32,500 nt of DNA from Chromera velia (lineage: Eukaryota; Sar; Chromeraceae), in assembly GCA_018398765.1 (NCBI GenBank), contig JAHBMJ010000831.1:5508-38007 (forward strand). The letters run 5' to 3'. Both the position numbers and the translations under genes were made by a program. Below the pieces are notes generated by a model. That model searched no databases, had not been told where the DNA came from, and was given only the letters and a program-made list of their open reading frames with translations. Below are positions 1-9,911 of the stretch, in pieces. Numbering within the stretch: position 1 is the stretch's first letter; every line of letters begins with the position of its first letter.

Positions 1-127
1 GGAAGAGTAGGGGGGAGGGGGGAGAAGGAGAGAGAGAGGGAGAGGAAGGGAGGGAGAGAGAACATGCACGGACACTCACTCTCCTCGTCAGATTTGACAA
101 AGCACAGAAAGAGAAGAGACCATATCA

Positions 128-756
128 CTAAAACAGACCGGTCGGCTCCAGTGCGCGTTCGTCGATCTCTTTAGCGAAAAATTTGATGTCCGGGCTGCTC
201 ACATTCTTGTTCAGAAGGTCGTGGAATTCTTTCTCCTTCTGTGCAGAGACAGTGACTTCGAAGAGCATTGACATCTCAGACCCGAGCTGAGTCATTCGGG
301 TGGTCCCGATATTTCCGCCTGCAGTGGTTGGAGTAAGCAAGAAGAGAGAGAAGGCACTCAACAGCTTCGAAAGCAGACAAAAAGCTCAAGCTGGCCGAAG
401 GGTGCTGGACTTTTGACAGCGACAAACGAAAACGTGGAAAGGATACCGAGCGGACTCACCGACGGGCGTGATGCAGGTCTTCGCGACATGGTTGATGAGC
501 CCTATGCGGTCAGTTCCAGAGATGTGGAGCTGCAAACACGCATGCAAGCAATCAATGGTACCATGCAGCCATGCCACACTCAACAGGACGAGGCGAGACG
601 TGCAACACATCAGAAGTCTCAAAAGAGAGAGAAAGTTGCAAGAGTCCTACACAGCCTCCTGACCACAAAATCCTTGTATCCTCCTGTTGCGTAGAAGCGC
701 TGTGCTGTCCTAAAGACGGAAGGACGGGAGATGGCTCTCAGAGAGTTCGAAAGCAT
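128..756 (-). CDS. Mitochondrial ACT-domain protein (GcvR-like single ACT domain), 3 exons
   Basis: Minus-strand exons are 756-664, 529-460 and 318-128, with introns of 134 and 141 bp. Phases agree and give 117 codons plus TAG, which is followed directly by TGA. Residues 1-24 look like a matrix-targeting presequence: basic and hydroxylated, no acidic residue, ending QRFYAT. The rest is one ACT domain. Its first strand and glycine turn read HISGTDRIGLINHVAK, and after the second splice GGNI...TRMTQLGSEMSMLFEV follows, the pattern of GcvR-type ACT domains, which bind small molecules, usually amino acids. Known GcvR proteins carry two ACT domains and this one has a single copy, so it probably dimerises or regulates a partner enzyme in the mitochondrion (inference). 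The first donor is the unusual GTCAGG. The start ATG is divergent from the PH-domain gene at 1637. Confidence 0.8.
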
Positions 757-1010
757 GGCTTCAATTGAGAGGGGGGTGTTGAAGGAGGCCTGCGGTCGTG
801 AGCAAAGAGCTGGACGCAGATCAAACCGGTGTTTCTGGCCTGGTTGAGACAGAGATTCAGGTGACTCTCAGACTTTGTTCGATCGTTCTGTAGAGATGTC
901 CAATTCACCTAGAGACCAGTCAATGGCATGTGAATGGCAGTCATTTCCAGTCTTTGGTGGGTTGATTGCAAGGTCGGGGCCCATAGCTCATGCAGCGCGA
1001 TTTTTGTTTC

Positions 1011-1083
1011 CCGGCCCCGGCCATGCCGCCGCGGCCCCGGCCGGACCGCCGCGGCCCCGGCCGGTCCCGCGGCCCCGCGGCCC
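1011..1083. repeat. GC-rich 20-bp tandem repeat
   Basis: A run made almost only of C and G. Two adjacent 20-bp units at 1026-1045 and 1046-1065 differ only at the last base, with degenerate partial units on both sides. The unit holds overlapping GGCCGG/CCGCGG palindromes. It lies in the divergent intergenic region and is much more GC-rich than its surroundings. Confidence 0.85.
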
Positions 1084-1105
1084 GTACGTATATTCTGGCG
1101 GACAG

Positions 1106-1321
1106 TCATTCTGTCCGTTTTGCCGCGCCCGAGTTCCGCGCGGGCCACGGCATGCCTTCTTCAACATTGCAGCCATGCCGTGGCCCCCGCAATGATGCAG
1201 TATTGATGCAGTCTGAGTCTGATGAGGAGTGTTGTTTGGATTTTGGGATATGAAAGTCTTTTGATGACTCTGTGCATGTCCACAGCTGGAGGCAAAGAAT
1301 GGCGAAGACGAGCATTTGCAT
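1106..1321 (-). CDS. Possible small secreted protein (weak candidate)
   Basis: A minus-strand frame of 71 codons opens with a signal-peptide-like start: MQMLVFAILCLQLWTC, a hydrophobic core ending in small and polar residues. The rest is hydrophilic and runs into the complement of the sequence beside the GC repeat. The frame stays open upstream to about 1522, so this start is arbitrary. It has no recognisable domain, and hydrophobic starts also arise by chance. It is listed only because it is the sole gene-like signal on this strand in the gap. Confidence 0.15.
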   Translation of the reverse strand: MQMLVFAILCLQLWTCTESSKDFHIPKSKQHSSSDSDCINTASLRGPRHGCNVEEGMPWPARNSGAAKRTE

Positions 1322-1636
1322 CTTGCATGTTCGCCGCATTACGGCTGTTGCGTTTGAACCTGTGATCCCTTGTACATACATCTCCTTCAAGGCCTTTTCT
1401 TCACCCTCTGTCTGACCAGTTTCCCGAACTTCATTCTGTGCTGTTGCAGCTGGCGATGGGACGTCCTCCATCAGTCGCAGGGATCTGACTCTCAGCTCTG
1501 CACGCAACCCGCTGAGACTCACAAGCTGTTCCTTTCGTCACAGGAGCTCGTCATCTCTGACATTCTGAAATCTGATTCACTTGTCCTGAAACATCCTGGT
1601 GGCCTGACTGTATCAAATTGGATCCGTTGTTTCAAA

Positions 1637-4600
1637 ATGCGGCCGCTTACACTGACTCCTGACATGGTAGTCATGCAAGAAAACCGTGTTTGCGGTTGGC
1701 TTCTGAAACGAAAACATGAGAACGAGTGTGAAGAATCGGCCGGGCCTCCGCACGAATCGAGACAGCGTGAGGCCACGCCGACGCAAACTCAGAGAAGGGG
1801 GAGATTGGAGGAGCCTTCCTCTGATCAGCAAACCGGCAGACCGAGTGGCCGAGCTCGATCGCGTTCCTTCACGTTCAGAAACAAAACGTACACACTGCCC
1901 GTACCAAACCTGAAGTGGGACATGCCCAAAGTGAAAGTGAGCGCAGTCACATCGCGTCTTCCTGCCGGGATGAGCCTTGCCTTGTTGTACAACAAACGGT
2001 TTTTCACTCTGGACTTCGATCAGGTGCGCTCGTTGGTCTCCTTCAATGGGCTTTTGGTTATCAGTTTTTCCTCAGGAGTGGGGAAAGTTGGCGTTTTGCA
2101 AGTTGTTGAACTCCATCCCTCTATCTTTCTTTGTGTGTATGCGCTTTGCAGAAAGTGTTCTACTACGGCCACAACGAGGGAACGAAAAAGGTGTCTGTCC
2201 CAATCCATTTCAGCCAGGTCGGTTCAATGGGAAGTTGGGTCTCTCTGGGTTGCTCTCCACAGCGATCTGGTGAATATATCGTACTTCTTCAAGCTTCTTC
2301 GGATTTTTCTTATTAGAAAGGACCGAGGAGTGATCGTATCTCCTGCGTCTAATGCCCCTGACTAAGTGCATCTCCAGACCTCCACAAGGTGGGAGGAGAG
2401 AGGTGGCGGTTTTCGATGCACTTGGGCATTTCCTTAGAGAACTGCCCTTGGACATATTCTTTTTCATGCTTTCTGCTTCTTGAGGACATTAACACGTTCA
2501 TCCGCTGATGCCTTTCGAGACACAAACGCGAGCACGCCCTCTTTCTGCAGATTCTCCGCGTGCAAGAGGTCTCTGTGGAAATGGGAAATGCCCCTACCGC
2601 GAAGAGAGACAAGGAGACCGGTACAGGAAGAGGGGGGGACGGGGCTCCTGGCCAGGCAGTCGCGGGTCAAACGGGCGCTCACGGTCCTGCAGGAGGTCTT
2701 CAGGGGATATTCTCGAAGCAAGAGAAGGGTCCCAAGATTCACAAAGGACTTTTGGTCAGTGAATACTCCCAACCAACCCCCTTCCGACAGGCTGAGCTCT
2801 CGTGGTGTAGATACTCAGTCTTCCGTCCGTGCGTCCATAGCTGATATTTCTTTCTTTCTTCTCTCGTTTGTTTCATTCCTTTTTTTAGTTGATTCCTACG
2901 TTCGTTCGTTCGTTCGTTCGTTCGTTCATTGCTTCCCTCTCTTCTCACTTTGTTGCCTTTCTGCTTTTCTCCGTAGGGCTTGAACGAAACCTTCTTCCTC
3001 CTGCTCTCATCTTCAGGCAAATCTGTTCACTTCCGCCTTCGCTCTTTCACCGTCCTTTCTGTCTGTGTCTTTTGATCCTTTTTGTCTTGCCGTTTCCCCC
3101 CTCCGTCACCCATGGTCAATTTCCCTCCTGATTTTTTTTTTCTACTGTCAACCTTGTCTTTTAACCTCTGTTTGCTTGTCTCTCTGTCCGTCTGCCTGGT
3201 GGAAGAGAAGGAGCAAAAAGAAAGAAACTTATCGTCTTTCTTCGTGTCTCTTGCCATTCAATTTTGGTCTTCAGGTCGAGACCACACGCAAGACATTCCA
3301 GCTTCTCTTTCCCGACAGTACCCTCGAGGGCGCATGGGTGAGGGCCTTCACTGAGGCGTGCCAAGAAGGCATCAGGGAGAAGGCTCTGCACATGCACAGA
3401 CAGACAAACAGCACGACCCAAGAGGGGTCTGTGCCGTCTCTCTCTCTTTCTCTGTCGGCAAGTGGACTCTCCACGTCGCAGCCGAATCCAAACAACCCAA
3501 ATCAGAATCTCACTTCCTCATCCCCCCACATTCACAAAGGTCCCTTTGTCCCTTCTTTTGAAGGTCATTCCCTTCTGAACGCAACTTCTGCTCTGATGCG
3601 CGAAGACGAACACGAAAGATCGCCGTCAGGAAAAGAAGAGGGAAGAGGGAGAGAGGAGGGGTCGATGGAGTCATTCATCCATGGAGAGACTTGCCGAATT
3701 ACCCTCATGTCAGGAATGCCCCCACATACAGAAACTCCGAAAACACCCCGGAGGCTTTTTGCGCACCCGGGCGGCCCCATCGCCGCCACGCCTCTCTCTC
3801 TTGGACAAATGCAACGTGAGCCTCCCCCTGCGTCTCTGTCTACTCAGGGGGGGGTGGATGCTCCTCCGCAGGCTGACCTTCTCCATGGGAATGTCAGTAG
3901 ACCTCCGATGCAGAGGGGGAGGGGCAGGTGTAGAGGTTCCTTACTGGAGAGCATTCTGAACCGAACGCCTAGGAGAGGACCCTCAAGGTCAAATTCCATG
4001 CAGCAAACAGGGGCGAGGGTTGACACAGCAGCAGCTGTAGAGCAAGAGAAAGAGAAGGAGAGACGGCCATGTTGGACCAACCGTCTCCGAAGGGGGATGG
4101 GGGTGCATGGGAGGGCTGACAACCCGGCGGCAGGTGTGACGGATACCCCCTCAGACCCCCCCCGTCGACCCAGAAATGCCGCCACAGTTGCCTCCGTGGG
4201 TCGATGGACCGTCTCCCTCTCGCCTGCGCAGCCCTCGTCTCCTCTTGAGAGAGACGGAGGAGGTCATATGAGTGGTTGGAGGGGACCCGAATTGCAGAGA
4301 GGAGAGGGAGGCATAGGAGTGCATCCCCTCCCTTCCACTTTGGGGGGATCTGTGTCGACAGGCGGCCCTCCGAGGGGTGAAGGATTCGGCTGTCTTCGGC
4401 AGCACCAGGTTGGTGGCAGAGAGAATGAGAAAGAGAACTTTTTCCGCCCACAAGACGGTGGAGCCCCCTTGTCGTCTCCGTCTGCCCCCCCCCCGAATCA
4501 TCTAAGTCACACAGTTTCCTTCCCAACCAAACAAACAACTCATGCCGCATTCGATCCACCAGCGCGGCATCTAGTGACGGTGTCGGGGTCCGACCCACCC

Positions 4601-7600
4601 GAGGACCGTCCATGCAGGGACCCTTATGAAACCTCCATTGGAGGTGTGCATGATGAGGAAGAGGAAGTAGAGGGGGCAACGGCATCCATGGAAGAGAAGG
4701 AGGTAGCGGGGATGGGAGTGGAGTCGGGGTGGCTGGGTAGGGAGGGGGGTGAGCTCGAGTCAGACGGCATTAGTGCCTTGCTCGACCCTGTCGGTAGCTG
4801 TCGTGGTGGCGCTGCACTGTTGCTGCTCTCACCTGCAGGAGGGAGTTTGGAGCCTTGCGATCCTCGTCTGCTGCCTCCACCAGAGGCCTCAGTTGAGATC
4901 GGAATCGAGGAGTCTCCTGCAAGAGAGGAGGATGCAGGGGGGGGTGTAGGTGAGAGAGAACAGGAAGGACAGGAAGGGCGGGGGGCAAGTGAGAATGATA
5001 TGCTAGCAGAGATGACCCGCTTGGCAGATTCAAGTCGCCTCGTCCCCTCAGTCTCTTCCCCTCTCGAGTTAAAGAACGAAGAAGAAGGGGAGTGCAGAAA
5101 AGAGGAAAAAAGCATGCGAGCAGTCGAAGCTGAGGAGGGTGAGGCTTCGTCAGGCACTCTAGAACGAAATCACGGTTGTCTGACTGCGAGCGAAAGCGAC
5201 GGAAAAGAAGAAACAGTGGGAGAATTTCAGGCAGCGCAGAGGATAGAGAGAGGCTTGCATAGCGATGAGCGTCTCGGCGGTCTGGTCTCTCAGTCCCCTC
5301 CCCCCCCTCTTGCTGTCGCTGTTGCGGTAGCAGCAGCTGCTGCAACTGCGGCTGTAGATAAGAAGCAGAAAGGGGAGAGAATCGAGGACGCCTATGGATC
5401 GTCCCTCGATGCGAGGAGGCATTTGACGTCTCCACCTCTCCCCACCGTCCCCTCTGCAGGCCCAGCAGGTGAGATTCCTCTCTCCACAGATGCCGACACA
5501 GTGGGGGGAGGGGCACCAGATGACGAGGGAGGTAGACCGGGAGACGCCCAGCAGTCGCAGAGCGTCCCCCTTCAATTGCTTCCAGAGTCTAGAAGGGAGG
5601 TCGAAAAGGAGGAGGGGGAGGAAGAAGAAAAGGTAGAAGAGAGAGGGGAGGATTCGTGTGAATCCAATGGAGGAGAGGGGGGAGGGAAGTTCGGTTCTCC
5701 CTCTTCCTTTCTGTCGGCATGCGAAGAAGAAGAAGAAGAGGAGGACCGCGATAGACACGACAGAGAAAGAGACTCACCTCCCGAGTCAAACGAAGACTCA
5801 CAAGAACCTCCAGACACCCTGGATGTAGCCCCTGCCGCCTCTCCAAAAAGTCCCTCCCAGAATGACCCCTCCCCCCCCGTTGCGACTGTAGACAGTTCCA
5901 CACTGAATGCAGAGGCGCTGACCTCTCACGAGCCTCCCGAGGAGCAATACCGCAGAGGAGTCGATACAGAGGAGGCAGAGAACATGAGTCAGAGCAACCC
6001 TGAAGTCTCTCAGTTCTTCTCCACCGCCCTTTCTGCTACTACGCCTGTAGAGGAGAAGGAGGAAGAAGACGATACCCCCTCAGCAGCCCCCCAGCCAGAC
6101 CGCACTCCAGATTCAGGTGCAGCAAGAGAGGGTCCTCACTGTAGGAGGGAATGGATTGTGGGTGCAGCAGCTGCAGAACCTGTCGGAGAGGGCATTGAGG
6201 AAAAAGAGGAGGCTGCTCCCACCCCCAGTACAGAGAAGGAAGAGAGCTTTGGCTCTGAGGAGATTGATTCGGGTTGTGGATTCGCCTCCCCAAACAAGGC
6301 TAGGGGAGTGGGGGAATGTATCCATACCGAGAAAGGGGGTGAGACAGAGACAATGCATGGGAAGGGGCGAGATAGCCGACAGGTGGATGCTGCAGCTGCC
6401 TCACTCGCTTTGAGTGCTGTCGAGAAGGAGAGAGAGATGAATCTCACCGTGTCTAATGGAGATCAAAGAGAGAGTGAGGGCGAGGAAGGACAGATGGCAG
6501 ATGGCAGGATGATGTCCAATAGTAAGGAAGGCCACACCACCACAGAAATCGTCCATGCCGATCATGAAGAGAGTTTGAGTGAGACAGAATCCGAGGGAGA
6601 GTTGAAAGAGGAGGGAGGGAAACAGACAGTCAAGAATTCTGATTATCTACCCCCTCCTTCAGTCGCCTCTCAAGAGAGTGAAGAAGAATATTTCAAAAAA
6701 AAATCAAATGGGGTGTCTTTGCCTGTTTTTCTTCCTCTCCCCGTCCACTCACACACCCAACCCCCAGCCCGCCGGCAATCCTCACTAGCTCGGGAGCCTG
6801 CGGCCCTCTTTGCAGTGGAACGAGAGCAGGGCCTGGGGTCAGTCAGAGAGAATCCCAACAGAAGCAGCGCTCCCCCTCTGAGTGAAGAGAAGTCCGAAGC
6901 AGTCTCATCTCCGATGCATTCTGCCGCCTCCCCTGCGGCCTCTCAACGGAGATCCTCCCTGTCCCCCCGCATGGCACCCTCACCGGTGTTGCCTTCCTAT
7001 CGCCGCATCGGGGGGGAAACTTCCCTTCGCCTTTCTTCACCTGAAGATTCATCCCCTCTGCTTGGCCGCACAAGGGAGGACCCAGTAGGTATGGACTCAG
7101 CAGAGTCTGGGAATAGAGGGGGAGGGAATGAGTATTCTTATTCTGGTGGACACAGGGGATCGGCTTTGACGCACCTCGTCGGAGCAGCTGTGAAGAAGAA
7201 CTCCGGGCCCCCCTCCCTTCCCCTTGCACAGCAGCAGCAGCAGCAGCAGCAACAGAAACACCTCCCTGTACGCACCTTCCCAAAAGCCTCCGCGCCCCTC
7301 CCAGACGGCTCTCTGAGAGGCCTTATGGGAAGCAGCGCTGTGATGGATGGAGCAGCTGCGTGGGCGTCTCAGCATCCTCTTCCTCCCTCGTTTTCCTTCC
7401 GTCAGAGAGAAAAAGAAAGAGAACAAGTGAGAAACCAATGCGAGCCTAGCAAGGCGCCGCAAGAGCGAAAACGAGGCGAGAAAGAGGGAGGGCGGGAATT
7501 GGATGGGAGGATTCCTCTGTCTGTACAGTCAGATGCCGGCAGTGTCGGGTCAAAGAGAACAACCGCCTCGTTTGATCAACCAGTCAGTGGCATACAGATG

Positions 7601-8005
7601 CAGATGGGAAGAGGGCGTCTAGGCCTCAGACCGGGTCCTGGTGCAGTGAGCGGTCAGGCCTCGGCAGTGAGGGAGGGTACAGGTCCCTATCATGTAAATG
7701 AATCGGCCGCGATGCAGATGCTCCGGGGTGACACAGATAGCGTCACTCGTGCTCTGTCATCCAGACTAGACGCACACAGGGAACAGAGACGCAGATTTCT
7801 AGGTGCTTCCAGCATTGAGAAGTCACTGCCGGTAAGTGTGTCAGAAAGCTGGTCTGATGCCTCTGCTTCAGGCGAGCGCGAGAGGGAGAGGGCGATGGAG
7901 AGGGAGAGAGAAACAGTCCGAATGGAAGTGGATGATCTTCTTGATCAAGTCACCTTCATATCTGGAGGGGGAGGGGGCCTTCTCTCTCAATCCAACAATG
8001 TCTAG
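1637..8005 (+). CDS. PH-domain protein with giant acidic low-complexity tail, 4 exons
   Basis: Proposed exons are 1637-2023, 2152-2217, 2551-2754 and 3275-8005, all phase 0, giving about 1,795 residues and a TAG stop. The spliced N terminus is a pleckstrin-homology domain. CGWLLKRK is strand 1, then comes an ~80-residue basic insertion, then LLYNKRFFTLDFDQ, KVFYYGHNEGTKK and IHFSQILRV. The closing strand and helix are VETTRKTFQLLFP...GAWVRAFTEA, with the Trp typical of the PH C-terminal helix. PH domains bind phosphoinositides or protein partners at membranes. The remaining ~1,550 residues are Glu/Ser/Pro/Gly-rich, with Glu runs, a short polyQ and a final Arg-Glu repeat, and contain no domain I recognise. 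The start is the first ATG before the PH domain in the open frame, but earlier coding is possible. A further candidate exon at 2977 (after CCGTAG) was left out. Donors 2 (GTCGGT) and 3 (GTCAGT) are unusual. Confidence 0.72.
2899..2927. repeat. (TTCG)n microsatellite in intron 3 of the PH gene
   Basis: About seven uninterrupted CGTT/TTCG tetranucleotide units lie in a T/C-rich intron. No function is evident. Confidence 0.9.
7229..7255 (+). repeat. CAG repeat coding a short polyglutamine tract
   Basis: Seven CAG codons followed by CAA and CAG, in frame in the last exon of the PH-domain gene. The tract encodes nine glutamines and is likely length-polymorphic, as such tracts usually are. Confidence 0.9.
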
Positions 8006-9874
8006 TAGCCCCGTGTGAGGCAGGGCTCCCTCGACGGATCAATCAGTTTCTCTCTCATCGTCTCCTCTTTTCCTCTCTCTGCCCCTCGTCCCCTCTCCGC
8101 ACTCACACCACACTTTTTCTTAGAACCTCATCGCAAAGCCAAAGTCCGTCAGTCAACTTCAGTTGACTGACTATATTTCCTTCCTCTCTTCCTCCCAGTC
8201 TTCGGCTGATGGAGTGATTCGATCAATCGCGTCTGTCTGTCTGTCCGGATGTTGGTTGAGGGGAAGGGAAGCGAGGAAAAAAGTGGATTGAGGCTGTGTG
8301 CGTGCTTGCTACTCATCCGACGGCATCGATCCATTCAGACAGACAGACCATGCAGCTCGTCTGTATTCCAGATCGATAGTGGGGTAGACGAAGAAAAAAG
8401 AGGAAGGTTGCAGAACGAGAAAAACGGCCTGAGACGCTCATTAACCACCAGATCGTGGAGAAGACTCGCAGCTTCTTCTCTTCTATGTGCATGAATGGAG
8501 AGACGGATGGGGCATCGCGTCTGTGTGAGGGGGGTGGGGGGAGGCCCGGGCTCCTGACACTTTGATTCCACTCCGCTTTCCGAGTGAGGGTAGGGCGGCA
8601 TGCAGAAGCGAACATCCGAAAAACTGGGGTGGCGTCTGAGGGCCTACACTGACAGCGTACTTTGACTCTGTCCTGAAGGAAGAAAAACGCGCTAGATCTA
8701 CGTATGCATGGGGAGGGGGGCAAATGATGGAGCTGCTCTGGACGAATAGACAGAATTCGTTCGGCTTTTTAATGTTTCTTAATTCCCTTCTTCCTTCTTT
8801 CCGTCCTCCCTTTTTGTTTTTGTCCACTTCCTCCCTCTCTTCAATGAAGTTCAATCCATTCGTTCGATGTTTCTCCCAAGCTGCCGCTGATGAACTGTAC
8901 GCGTACGCGCATGTGGAATTCGTTTCCATCTCTCTATCTGTGAGACCCTGTCTCTCTTTCTCCCTTTCAAGGTCTCACTGTATGCATGAGGGCACATAAT
9001 TAAGATAAAGAGAATGTTTGATTGTCTCCCGCTATCCCGGTCTGCGCTTTCATAGACAAAAACATGATTGTAAAAAAATTGAGCCGTCAAAATTATCATC
9101 CTCCCTATGATATGATTAACATCATCTGTCTATATAACACTACTTCTAGCTAGCATTCTATAGCTAACATTCAAGCTGTTTCTTATCAATTAACCTTAAA
9201 GTTACGAAAATAATCACAGTGTTATATCAGGGAAATGATTCCAGAAATCGTATATACTAATTTAATTTAATTTTTAAAATAATTATTTTAAGACTTTGTT
9301 AGTACTAATTTACTTATCTTTTTTTATTTTTTTTATCATTAGTTTTATGTTCTAGTTTATGTTCTTTTATGCATGCATGCATACAGTTGTTCATATATTG
9401 CATATAACTACATAACATATTTTATCCTATGATTCCTATCTCTAGTCCTATCCTATATGGGATAGTAGTAGTATATCTCTAGCTAGATCCTTAGATAATA
9501 CATATATCCATTATTACAAATGTATTAGCAGATGCAGATTTATTTCTTAGTTTACTGCCTATATTGTAGAACAGTGAGTCGTGTTCTGCATGTTTGCGCC
9601 AAAATCCTGAAACGGGGCTTAAACCCGGACTTTTGGTGACCTAAACATCTCCGGGATGTCATGGCGCCCAGCATGGCGCATTCACGGCGTTTGATACAAC
9701 CTGCTTAGCATTCCCTCCCACCTTTCTCGTTTTGGCCAAATATAGACCTGCTGCTCCAATTCTTTGTTTCGATCCTTCCTCCATCCCTCTCAGCTATAGC
9801 CTTCCAGCGTTTCGCGCCTCGTTTAACTCTTTTCTTTTCGCTCCTTTCCCGTCTGTTTATTTACACACTCCAAC
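8006..9874. other. Convergent intergenic region with AT-rich block
   Basis: This lies between the 3' ends of the PH gene (plus) and the dioxygenase gene (minus). From 8006 to about 9000 it is T/C-rich and resembles the introns and untranslated regions of this genome. From about 9000 to 9590 it becomes strongly AT-rich, with GCATGCATGCAT at 9371-9382 and many TATA/CTAG steps. No open frame reads like protein. Nothing else is recognisable. Confidence 0.6.
8150..8169. repeat. Perfect 9-bp inverted repeat downstream of the PH gene
   Basis: CAGTCAACT, a 2-bp loop, then AGTTGACTG, about 145 bp after the PH gene stop codon. It could form a small hairpin in the 3' untranslated region. A role in processing is only a guess. 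Confidence 0.6.
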
Positions 9875-9911
9875 TCAGCCAGGCATAGGTCCCTCGTATC
9901 TTCCCGGATAC

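Larger units (their letters stand above)
757..1636. promoter_or_regulatory. Divergent intergenic region between the ACT-domain and PH-domain genes
   Basis: This 880-bp stretch separates two genes transcribed away from each other, so both promoters should lie here (inference from layout). I see no TATA box that I would defend. It holds a very GC-rich repeat at 1011-1083. The plus strand from about 1370 to 1636 is open in the frame of the PH gene without a stop, so an upstream coding start for that gene cannot be excluded. Confidence 0.4.

Noticed and set aside
2977..3073. Possible extra PH-gene exon after CCGTAG (GLNETFFLLLSSSGKSVHF)
   Set aside because: It has no convincing donor to close it in phase 0, and the PH fold is complete by joining 2754 to 3275 directly.
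4624..5758. Long minus-strand open frames (177-248 codons) opposite the large PH-gene exon
   Set aside because: They mirror the purine-rich, stop-poor composition of the sense strand and give Ser/Pro/Leu-rich strings without domains, starts or splice logic.
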